Shown piece after piece: positions 1-5,572 of a DNA stretch of 5,699 nucleotides. The DNA is from Planctomycetia bacterium (lineage in GTDB: Bacteria; Planctomycetota; Phycisphaerae; Phycisphaerales; SM1A02). The position numbers and the translations under genes are program-made. The stretch is from assembly GCA_005798965.1 (NCBI GenBank), contig SYIB01000335.1, forward strand, positions 1 to 5,699. Reading direction: 5' to 3'. The stretch's first letter is position 1. Every line of letters begins with the position of its first letter. Under the pieces are notes generated by a model. It saw nothing but the letters and a program-made list of their open reading frames with translations, did no database searches and was not told where the DNA came from.

Positions 1-299
1 ACGACCACCTCGACCTCGCCGCTGGCGAGCTTGGGGTTCGCACCGCCGGCACGCAGCCGGACCGTGCCCTTCACGGCCACCACGTCTTCGCGACGCAGTG
101 CGTGCGCGGCGTTCACCACGTCATCGGCGCTGGACTCGAGGTCAAAGACCACCTGGGCCAGGCCTTCCTTGTCCCGCAGGTCGATGAAGAACAGGCCCTT
201 GCCCTGGTCGCGGTAGGTGTTGACCCAGCCGCAGATGGTGACGGACTGTCCCGTATGGACGGGACGGAGTTGGCCGCAGAAGTGGGTGCGCTTGAGCAT
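1..299 (-). CDS. aspS: Aspartyl-tRNA synthetase, N-terminal part (runs off the left edge)
   Basis: This class II synthetase charges tRNA with aspartate in the cytoplasm. Only the first 99 residues are present, and the frame stays open to base 1. Visible are the N-terminal segment ending in FCGQLR (7-12), then the anticodon-binding OB-fold: CGWVNTYRDQGKG (23-35), FFIDLRDKEG (37-46), AQVVFD (48-53), the helix around AHALRRED (65-72), and LASGEVEV (91-98), which matches bacterial AspRS (E. coli has MATGEIEV there). The catalytic domain lies outside the window. The ATG start at 299-297 aligns with the E. coli N-terminus within two residues and has a weak AGG (309-307) seven bases upstream. The gene is divergent from lpxB. 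Residue 32 is Gln where E. coli AspRS has Leu30, a position tied to tRNA discrimination. Family assignment is secure; whether the enzyme is discriminating or non-discriminating is not. Confidence 0.96.
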   Translation of the reverse strand, partial: MLKRTHFCGQLRPVHTGQSVTICGWVNTYRDQGKGLFFIDLRDKEGLAQVVFDLESSADDVVNAAHALRREDVVAVKGTVRLRAGGANPKLASGEVEVV

Positions 300-319
300 G
301 GTGGTGCCTGTCGGGCCGA

Positions 320-352
320 GGATGCTAGCCGACACGATCGATGGCCTGACGG
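320..352 (-). promoter_or_regulatory. Candidate aspS promoter
   Basis: On the minus strand a -10-like TAGCAT (327-322; 4 of 6 matches to TATAAT) lies 19 bases downstream of a poor -35-like CCGTCA (352-347; 3 of 6). It would start transcription near base 315, leaving a leader of about 16 bases that includes the weak AGG ribosome site. The -10 sits inside CTAGCATCC, which resembles the nonamers before lpxB and the liv operon. The -35 is weak and the spacer long, so this is a candidate only. Confidence 0.3.
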
Positions 353-359
353 CTACGCT
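329..359 (+). promoter_or_regulatory. Candidate lpxB promoter, possibly giving a leaderless mRNA
   Basis: A -35-like CCGACA (329-334; 4 of 6 matches to TTGACA) is followed after 19 bases by TACGCT (354-359; 3 of 6). The -10 ends only seven bases before the lpxB ATG at 367, so transcription would begin at or next to the start codon. No Shine-Dalgarno is visible before that ATG, which agrees with a leaderless message. The site overlaps the proposed aspS promoter on the other strand within a 67-base gap, so the two would compete for polymerase. The match to consensus is weak. Confidence 0.25.
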
Positions 360-366
360 CCGGCCC

Positions 367-1587
367 ATGCCATCCGCGCACGGCGCAGGGTCCCGGACGA
401 TCCTCTTCACGGCCTTCGAGCCCTCTGGTGATGCCCACGCCGCCTCGGTCATTCGCGCGCTCCGCGAGCAGGATCCGACCGTGCGCATCGCTGCCTGGGG
501 CGGGCCGCGCATGCGCGAGGCCGGCGCTGAGATGATCGGGATCACCGCCGAGGACGGGGCCATGGGGCTTGCCGGCCTGAGCAAGATCAACATGGTGCGG
601 CGCGTGCGTCGCGAGGTCTCGGAGTGGTCACTCGCCAACCGCGTGGTGCTGCACGTGCCCGTCGACAGCCCCGCCGCGAACTTTCCTGTGGTGAAGGCCA
701 TCCGGCCGCGCGGCATCAGGACCGTGCACCTCGTGGCTCCGCAGATGTGGGCCTGGGGCGAGTGGCGGCTGGCGAAACTGCGCCGGCTCACCGACCTCGT
801 TCTTTGCCTGCTGCCCTTCGAGGAGGCATGGTTCCGTGAGCGGGGCGTGCAGGCCGCGTTCATCGGCCATCCGGTCATCAATCGAGGCTTCGACGAAGCG
901 GCGCTGGCCGCATCCATGCGCCACCTGCCGAGCGGCTCGCCCAAGGTGGCGCTGCTGCCGGGCAGTCGAAGCCAGGAGCTGAAGGCCAACCTGCGCGCGA
1001 TGGTCGAGACGTTCATTGAGCTGCAAGGCCGGCACCGTGGCATGACCGGGGTCATCGTGGCCGCCAACGAGAACCTCGCAAGACTGGCCGTGCACCTGGT
1101 GCCAAGCATGCCCAATGGACTGCATGTGGTGGTCGGTGAGATCGATGGCGCGCTGCGCTGGTGCGATCTGGCCATCAATGTCTCGGGCACCGTCTCGCTT
1201 GATGTCGCGCGGCATGGCAAGCCGATGGTCGGGCTCTACCGGGTCAACTGGCTGTCGTATCTGCTGTCCAAGCTGGTGCTGCGCGCGCCGCACCGGCTCC
1301 TGCCCAACATCATCGCCGGCAAGGAGATCGTGCCCGAGTTCGTGCCAACCGCTCTGGGCGCGCAGGCCTTCGCCGATGCCGCCGACGAGTTCCTCAGGGA
1401 TTCGCGTCGTGCGGCCGCGACGAGCGCCGAACTTCGGCGCATGATGGCACCCTATGCGGGGCATCGTCCGGGTCCAGAGGCTGCCGCGCTCATCCTGCGC
1501 GTGCTGGCCAAGGGGCCGCTGTCGAAGGATGAGATCGCCGACACGCTCGCATCCCTCAGAAACGCTGCACCGGCACGATCGCCGTGA
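367..1587 (+). CDS. lpxB: Lipid-A-disaccharide synthase
   Basis: LpxB joins UDP-2,3-diacylglucosamine to lipid X (2,3-diacylglucosamine 1-phosphate), forming the disaccharide of lipid A on the cytoplasmic face of the inner membrane. The 406-residue product (E. coli 382) shows the family's blocks in order: FEPSGD (17-22), GGPRM (45-49), VDSPAANF (99-106, with D100 where E. coli has catalytic D98), APQMWAW (124-130), LPFE (149-152), GHPV (167-170), LLPGSR (196-201), SGTVSLD (273-279) and PNIIAGKEIVPE (313-324). The ATG at 367 places the first loop as in E. coli. The open frame extends upstream to 217, but those starts overlap aspS or lack a ribosome site (ATG 322 has GAGG with no spacer). FEPSGD has Phe where E. 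coli has Gly in AGEASGD. The last 32 bases overlap the convergent gene. No other lpx gene lies nearby. Confidence 0.95.
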   Translation: MPSAHGAGSRTILFTAFEPSGDAHAASVIRALREQDPTVRIAAWGGPRMREAGAEMIGITAEDGAMGLAGLSKINMVRRVRREVSEWSLANRVVLHVPVDSPAANFPVVKAIRPRGIRTVHLVAPQMWAWGEWRLAKLRRLTDLVLCLLPFEEAWFRERGVQAAFIGHPVINRGFDEAALAASMRHLPSGSPKVALLPGSRSQELKANLRAMVETFIELQGRHRGMTGVIVAANENLARLAVHLVPSMPNGLHVVVGEIDGALRWCDLAINVSGTVSLDVARHGKPMVGLYRVNWLSYLLSKLVLRAPHRLLPNIIAGKEIVPEFVPTALGAQAFADAADEFLRDSRRAAATSAELRRMMAPYAGHRPGPEAAALILRVLAKGPLSKDEIADTLASLRNAAPARSP

Positions 1588-2191
1588 CGCAGGCGGCGTT
1601 GCCCTGAACCTCCGGCATCGGGGACGAGCGGATCGTGGGAGAACCGATGGGCAATCCCTCAGCCACGGCCAGGCGCTCCCACGATGCGAGGTCGGTGCGC
1701 CCTCGCTCATCACTCGAGGCCAGCACGATCCAGACAAGTCGCGCGTGCACGATCCGCTCGTCGGTGGCCAGTTGCGCCACCATGCGCATCGCCCGATCGG
1801 TGAACTGCGTGGCGTAACGCGGACAGCGCTCGAACTGGCGCCACTCGCGTGCGAGCACGGCTTCCACCCAGCAAGCTTCCTCGGGGCTGCTCATCGAGTC
1901 ATTGAACAGGCCAGGCATGTCAGCGGTGCTTCTGACTTCACGCGGGGCCAGCACAATGCTGCACCGAGGCGGCTTCGCCCGAGCGTTGCCAGCGGGTGCC
2001 TCGAAGCCGGGGTAGGGGAGCTCGAGGCCCGTCCAGTCCGCTTCGTTTCCCAAGGCATCTGCCGCATGCTTGAGCAACTGCTGGTCGCTCAGGTCATCGA
2101 GCGACGCTGGTGGATCTTCCGCGCTGATGCGGGTGATCAGGTGCGTGAAGCCGGCATGCAACCGGTCGACCATGTCCGCGGGACTGTGCAC
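1556..2191 (-). CDS. Hypothetical protein, about 211 residues, family not recognised
   Basis: I do not recognise this protein. I accept it as real because its codons are mostly G/C in the third position and its composition is that of a soluble protein (mixed acidic, hydrophobic and aromatic residues). The opposing frames over the same stretch are Arg-rich and low in aromatic residues. There is no signal peptide or membrane segment. A Pro-rich, polar N-terminal half (to about residue 100) leads to a likely helical region with a Trp/Arg-rich patch (EACWVEAVLAREWRQFERC, 105-123) and then a hydrophobic stretch, ARLVWIVLASS (150-160). Cysteines are at 77, 107, 123 and 201. The start is uncertain: GTG at 2191 is the furthest upstream usual start before an in-frame stop at 2248-2246, and ATG at 2173 would give 205 residues; neither has a Shine-Dalgarno. 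The 3' end runs 32 bases into the convergent lpxB, and the gene is divergent from livK. Function unknown. Confidence 0.7.
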   Translation of the reverse strand: MHSPADMVDRLHAGFTHLITRISAEDPPASLDDLSDQQLLKHAADALGNEADWTGLELPYPGFEAPAGNARAKPPRCSIVLAPREVRSTADMPGLFNDSMSSPEEACWVEAVLAREWRQFERCPRYATQFTDRAMRMVAQLATDERIVHARLVWIVLASSDERGRTDLASWERLAVAEGLPIGSPTIRSSPMPEVQGNAACVTAIVPVQRF

Positions 2192-2244
2192 CCCGGCATG
2201 GTGCCACGGATGCCCGATCGTTGCCGGTCGAGCGGCGCGCCAGC

Positions 2245-2274
2245 CTCACAGGACGGGGGCATTCGCCCTACCAT
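2245..2274 (+). promoter_or_regulatory. Candidate promoter of the liv operon
   Basis: CTCACA (2245-2250; 4 of 6 matches to TTGACA) and TACCAT (2269-2274; 4 of 6 to TATAAT) are separated by 18 bases. Transcription would start near 2281, just before the Shine-Dalgarno at 2287. The spacer holds a small dyad, GGGC-ATTC-GCCC (2257-2268), which could be an operator half-site pair or may be chance. The -10 lies in CTACCATCC, similar to the sequence before lpxB. Inferred from consensus matching only. Confidence 0.35.
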
Positions 2275-2286
2275 CCCGCTTCCACC

Positions 2287-2290
2287 GGAG
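2287..2290 (+). promoter_or_regulatory. Shine-Dalgarno of livK, fixes the start
   Basis: GGAG ends seven bases before ATG 2298. This selects that start over the far upstream in-frame ATG at 2070, which would run through the divergent hypothetical gene and bury the signal peptide inside the protein. Confidence 0.75.
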
Positions 2291-2297
2291 ATCCCCG

Positions 2298-3518
2298 ATG
2301 ACCCTGAAGACCTCGATGCTCGTCGCCGTGCTCGCCCTTGCCTCCAGCGCCGGCGCGCTGGCCCAGTCCGGAACCCTGAAGATCGTCAGCAGCCTCCCGC
2401 GGACCGGCAGCGCCAATGCCCAGACCGGCACCATCGTGAACGGCATCAAGATGGCGATCAACGAGGTCGGTGGGAAGATCGACGGCTACGAGATCGTCTA
2501 CGAGGACTGGGATGACGCCAGCCCGCAGCGCGGCAACTGGGACCCCACCGTGGAGGCCCAGAACGCCAACAAGGCCGTCACCGACTCAACGATCATCGGC
2601 TACATCGGCACCTTCAACAGCGGTGCGGCCAAGATTGCCATGCCCGAGCTCAACAAGGCCGGACTCGTGATGATCAGCCCGGCCAACACCTACTCCGGCC
2701 TGACCAAGCCCGGCATGGGCGAGGCGAACGAGCCAATGATCTACCGCCCGAGTGGATCGATCAATTACTTCCGCGTCGTGCCGACCGACGATCTGCAGGG
2801 CCCCGTGGCTGCCGAGCATGTCGCCGGCTCGGGCGCCAAGAAGGTCTTCATCCTTCACGATCGCGAGCTCTACGGCAAGGGCATCGCCGATGTCTTCCAG
2901 AAGCGCGCCAAGGAACTGGGCCTCGAGGTTGCGGGGTTCGAGGGCATCGACACGAAGGCCAGCAACTACAAGTCGCTCTGCCAGAAGATCAAGTTCTCGA
3001 AGGCCGATGCCGTCTTCTTCGGTGGCACCACGCAGAGCAACGGTGGACAGGTGGCCAAGGACCTGCGTTCGGTCGGTTTCACGGGCATGCTCGTGGTGCC
3101 CGACGGCTGTCGCGAGGAGGCATTCATCCAAGCTGCCGGCGCGTCCAACCTCGAGGGCAACACCTTCGTGACCTTCGGCGGTCTGCCGCCAGAGCAACTC
3201 ACCGGCCGGGGGGCGAAGTTCTGCGAGGGCTACCGCACGATGTTCGGTACCGAACCAGAGGCCTACGCGGTCTATGGCTACGAGGCCGCCCGAGTCCTGC
3301 TTGACGCGATCAAGCGCGCATCAACCAAGGACCGTACCGCCATCCTGAAGGCTGTTGCGGAAACGAAGGACTTCGACGGCGCGCTCGGGACATGGAGCTT
3401 CGACGCCAACGGAGATACGACCAATCGCGTGTTCAGCATCAGTAGCGTCAAGGGTGGCAAGTTCGTCTTCGAGCGCCGGGCCGGTGATGCACCAGCTGGG
3501 GGCGCGAAGACCGAGTGA
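2298..3518 (+). CDS. livK: Branched-chain amino-acid-type ABC transporter, periplasmic substrate-binding protein
   Basis: This is the exported binding protein (Peripla_BP_6 / LivJ-LivK type) of the transporter encoded downstream; it delivers ligand to LivH-LivM. The 406 residues begin with a signal peptide: K4, a hydrophobic run (7-21), and a likely cleavage after ALA (20-22); no lipobox Cys. Two-lobe family blocks follow: LKIVSSLPRTGS (27-38), NGIKMAINEVGG (48-59), YIGTFNSGAAK (102-112), MISPANTYSGLT (125-136), RVVPTDDLQGP (159-169), ELYGKGIADVF (190-200) and DAVFFGG (237-243). By rough alignment to E. coli LIV-binding protein, A129-N130-T131 match its Ala-Ala-Thr ligand loop, F241 stands at Tyr202 and D269 at Glu226, so an amino-acid-like ligand is plausible but leucine is not proven. 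Cysteines 228, 271 and 309 are not in the usual LivK disulfide positions. It heads the operon; an 87-base hairpin-rich gap separates it from livH. The livK symbol is by position and family. Confidence 0.92.
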   Translation: MTLKTSMLVAVLALASSAGALAQSGTLKIVSSLPRTGSANAQTGTIVNGIKMAINEVGGKIDGYEIVYEDWDDASPQRGNWDPTVEAQNANKAVTDSTIIGYIGTFNSGAAKIAMPELNKAGLVMISPANTYSGLTKPGMGEANEPMIYRPSGSINYFRVVPTDDLQGPVAAEHVAGSGAKKVFILHDRELYGKGIADVFQKRAKELGLEVAGFEGIDTKASNYKSLCQKIKFSKADAVFFGGTTQSNGGQVAKDLRSVGFTGMLVVPDGCREEAFIQAAGASNLEGNTFVTFGGLPPEQLTGRGAKFCEGYRTMFGTEPEAYAVYGYEAARVLLDAIKRASTKDRTAILKAVAETKDFDGALGTWSFDANGDTTNRVFSISSVKGGKFVFERRAGDAPAGGAKTE

Positions 3519-3575
3519 CCCACGAAGCGATGCGTGGCGCCGAGGGCGCCGGACACGACGGCGCGTACGCGCGCC
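3519..3575 (+). promoter_or_regulatory. Three consecutive hairpins between livK and livH
   Basis: Directly after the livK stop are three inverted repeats: CCACG (3520-3524) with CGTGG (3533-3537), loop of eight; GGCGCC (3536-3541) with GGCGCC (3545-3550), loop GAG; and GGCGCG (3560-3565) with CGCGCC (3570-3575), loop TACG, a UNCG-type tetraloop in RNA. Stems one and two share bases 3536-3537, so they cannot both form fully. There is no T-run after any of them, which argues against an intrinsic terminator. By analogy with binding-protein transporters such as malE-malF, they may protect the 3' end of livK mRNA or reduce transcription into the permease genes, so that binding protein exceeds permease. 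The repeats are seen directly; the role is inferred. Confidence 0.55.
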
Positions 3576-3605
3576 ATGGAGCATGACCGCCACCGAGGCT
3601 GACTG

Positions 3606-4565
3606 ATGGAATGGGTTGACTTCTTCCTGCAGCAACTCATCACCGGCCTGTCCAACGGCATGATCATCGCGCTGATCGCCAGCGGGTACACGATGGTGTA
3701 CGGCATCATCGAACTGATCAACTTCGCCCACGGCGACCTCTTCATGCTTGGCGCCTTCCTGGCGCTGACGGTGCTCGGTGCCCTCGGGCTCGGTGATTGG
3801 TCCGGCGCTTCGGCGTGGGCCGCGGTCGTGATCATGCTCATGGCTTCGGCAGGGTTCTGCGGGGTGCTGAACTGGGGCGTGGACCGGCTGGCCTACAAGC
3901 CGCTGCGCAACGCCAGCAAGCTCTCGCTCCTCGTGAGTGCAATCGGCGCGAGCTTCATCCTGGTGAATCTCGGACTCTTCTGGGGCGGCGTGCCCATGGA
4001 CGTGTTCGCAGGCGGCGTGGCCGCAGCGGCCCCCAAGGACTTCCCAGCGCTCGTTCCCAACACGAACCTGCTGGGCGAGGAGTCGCTCGTGCAGTTCACG
4101 CCCAAGGATGTCCTGGTGTGGGCGGTCACCGTGCCGTTGATGGTTGGGCTCACCTGGATCGTCACGCGGACCCGTCTGGGCAAGGCGATGCGCGCGACGG
4201 CCCAGAACCCGGTCGCTGCGCGCCTGATGGGCATCGACACCGATCGTGTGATCGGTGCCACCTTCCTGATCGGCGGTGCGCTCGGCGGCTTCGCCAGCGT
4301 GATCTACTCGCTCTACAACAACACGATCTCGTTCCAGATGGGCTATCGCGCCGGGATGGACGCCTTCACGGCCGCGGTGCTCGGCGGGATCGGCAGCATG
4401 CCGGGAGCCGTGACCGGAGCGCTTGTGATCGGCTTGGTGCGCTCGATGAGCGACGCCTATCTCGAGACGCGTTGGACGAACACGATCGTCTTCGGCATCC
4501 TCGTCCTGATCCTCATCTTCCGTCCCAGCGGGCTGCTTGGCTCGCGCGCGAAGGAGAAGGTCTGA
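3606..4565 (+). CDS. livH: Branched-chain amino-acid-type ABC transporter permease LivH
   Basis: LivH is one of the two inner-membrane permease subunits that form the transport channel. The 319-residue length is close to the family's usual size of about 300. The N-terminal signature GLSNGMIIALIASGYTMVYG (14-33) is followed by INFAHGDLFMLGAF (38-51), both hallmarks of LivH. Likely membrane spans are near 13-35, 44-63, 70-90, 105-127, 168-187, 214-236, 252-278 and 291-306, with a larger periplasmic stretch at 128-167. The cytoplasmic coupling loop that contacts the ATPases is LGKAMRATAQNPVAARLMGI (191-210), and GGIGSMPGAVTGAL (260-272) is the conserved late segment. The ATG at 3606 has GAGG (3595-3598) seven bases upstream, which decides the start. 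The stop TGA shares its A with the livM ATG, so translation is probably coupled. Confidence 0.96.
   Translation: MEWVDFFLQQLITGLSNGMIIALIASGYTMVYGIIELINFAHGDLFMLGAFLALTVLGALGLGDWSGASAWAAVVIMLMASAGFCGVLNWGVDRLAYKPLRNASKLSLLVSAIGASFILVNLGLFWGGVPMDVFAGGVAAAAPKDFPALVPNTNLLGEESLVQFTPKDVLVWAVTVPLMVGLTWIVTRTRLGKAMRATAQNPVAARLMGIDTDRVIGATFLIGGALGGFASVIYSLYNNTISFQMGYRAGMDAFTAAVLGGIGSMPGAVTGALVIGLVRSMSDAYLETRWTNTIVFGILVLILIFRPSGLLGSRAKEKV
4551..4556 (+). promoter_or_regulatory. Shine-Dalgarno of livM inside the end of livH
   Basis: AAGGAG lies eight bases before ATG 4565 and encodes the Lys-Glu near the LivH C-terminus. It fixes the livM start, although the reading frame is open far upstream (to 3797) on the same strand through livH. 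Confidence 0.75.
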
Positions 4566-5572
4566 TGCGTCGGCTGCCCGTGCCGATCCTCGCCTACTTC
4601 GCCATCATGGCGGCACTGCCGTTGGTCATGGGCACCACTGGCCTCTTTTACGACGCGTTCCAGGCGATCTTCGTCTTCTCGCTGGTGGGGCTGGGCCTCA
4701 ACGTGGTCACGGGATTCACCGGCCTGCTCAACCTGGGCATGGCGGCGTTCATGGCGATCGGTGCCTACGCGTTCGCGATCTTGACGAGCGACATCTATCC
4801 GTTCCAGATCGGGTTCTGGTGGGGGATCCTGGCCACCGTCGCGATCGGCGCGGTCGCCGGCTTCCTGCTCGGTGCGCCCACGCTTGGGCTGAGCGGCGAC
4901 TATCTCGCCATCGTCACGATGGGCTTCGGTGAGATCACGCTCGATGTCCTGAAGAACCTCGAGGCCGTCACGAAGGGCACGCAAGGGATCAACCCTTTGC
5001 CGCGCCCCACGTTCGGCTCGTGGTCGCTCGACCTGCAGCAGGAACGCGGCTGGTACTGGCTGCTGCTGGGCTTCGTGCTGCTGGCGGTGCTTGCCGTTCG
5101 ACGGCTCGAACGCAGCCGATCCGGCCGTGCCTGGCTCTCGATCCGCGAGGATGCGCTGGCGAGCCAATGCATGGGCATTCCGCCCAAGCGAACGAAGATG
5201 ATCGCCTTCGCGACCGGCAGTGCCTTGGCTGCGCTGGGCGGGGCCCTCTTCGCGGCCTTGCTCAGCTCGACTGGCGAACCCGCGAGCTACGACTTCCAGG
5301 TCTCGATCCTTGCGCTGTGCATCGTGATCGTCGGTGGCATGGGGAGCGTGGCGGGCACGCTCGTCGGTGCGGTCGTGATGGTCGGCATGAACTCGCTGGT
5401 CCTGGTGAAGCTCGCCGATTGGGCCAGCGCGGCGGGTGTGGGGAGCGCTTCGAACGTGCTGGCAAGCCCCAACAACTGGAAGTACCTGATCTTCGGCCTG
5501 GCGCTCATCCTGGTCGTGCGCTTGAAGCCCGACGGCCTGCTGCCGCCAAGGCTTGAGGGGGGCGCCTCATGA
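4565..5572 (+). CDS. livM: Branched-chain amino-acid-type ABC transporter permease LivM
   Basis: LivM is the second permease subunit and pairs with LivH in the inner membrane. The 335-residue product shows the LivM signatures: GLNVVTGFTGLLNLGMAAF (44-62), TLGLSGDYLAIVTMGFGEI (106-124), the cytoplasmic coupling loop GRAWLSIREDALASQCMGI (187-205), and GGMGSVAGTLVGAV (257-270). Hydrophobic spans are visible near 7-24, 32-50, 56-75, 84-103, 112-129, 163-177, 212-233, 245-280 and 304-319. It ends with KPDGLLPPR (321-329), the usual short cytoplasmic tail. E. coli LivM is longer (about 425), owing to extra N-terminal sequence absent here; shorter forms are common. The ATG overlaps the livH stop (TGATG), and the stop overlaps the livG start (ATGA). 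Confidence 0.96.
   Translation: MRRLPVPILAYFAIMAALPLVMGTTGLFYDAFQAIFVFSLVGLGLNVVTGFTGLLNLGMAAFMAIGAYAFAILTSDIYPFQIGFWWGILATVAIGAVAGFLLGAPTLGLSGDYLAIVTMGFGEITLDVLKNLEAVTKGTQGINPLPRPTFGSWSLDLQQERGWYWLLLGFVLLAVLAVRRLERSRSGRAWLSIREDALASQCMGIPPKRTKMIAFATGSALAALGGALFAALLSSTGEPASYDFQVSILALCIVIVGGMGSVAGTLVGAVVMVGMNSLVLVKLADWASAAGVGSASNVLASPNNWKYLIFGLALILVVRLKPDGLLPPRLEGGAS

Noticed and set aside
1571..1654. Possible bidirectional terminator after lpxB (CGGC/GCCG at 1571-1584; TTGCCC/GGGCAA at 1599-1654)
   Set aside because: The first stem has only four pairs, the second has a loop of over 40 bases, and neither is followed by a T-run.
628..1737. 369-codon open frame on the minus strand across lpxB
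   Set aside because: It is antisense to a gene with all LpxB motifs; its product is rich in Arg, His and Gln with no recognisable motif, as expected of a shadow frame in GC-rich coding DNA.
2070..2297. Upstream extension of livK (76 codons)
   Set aside because: It crosses the divergent gene and its promoter region and would place the signal peptide internally; GGAG before ATG 2298 decides the start.
1454..2515. 353-codon open frame on the plus strand from lpxB into livK
   Set aside because: It spans the ends of three supported genes, is very Arg-rich and has no domain. The minus-strand frame over the same stretch has normal protein composition.
3797..4564. Upstream 256 codons of the frame that contains livM
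   Set aside because: They overlap livH in another frame and are Arg-rich; LivM similarity begins at ATG 4565, which has its own Shine-Dalgarno.
4457..5167. 236-codon minus-strand frame across livM
   Set aside because: Its product is Arg-, Gln- and Asp-rich with no motif and lies antisense to a well-conserved permease.
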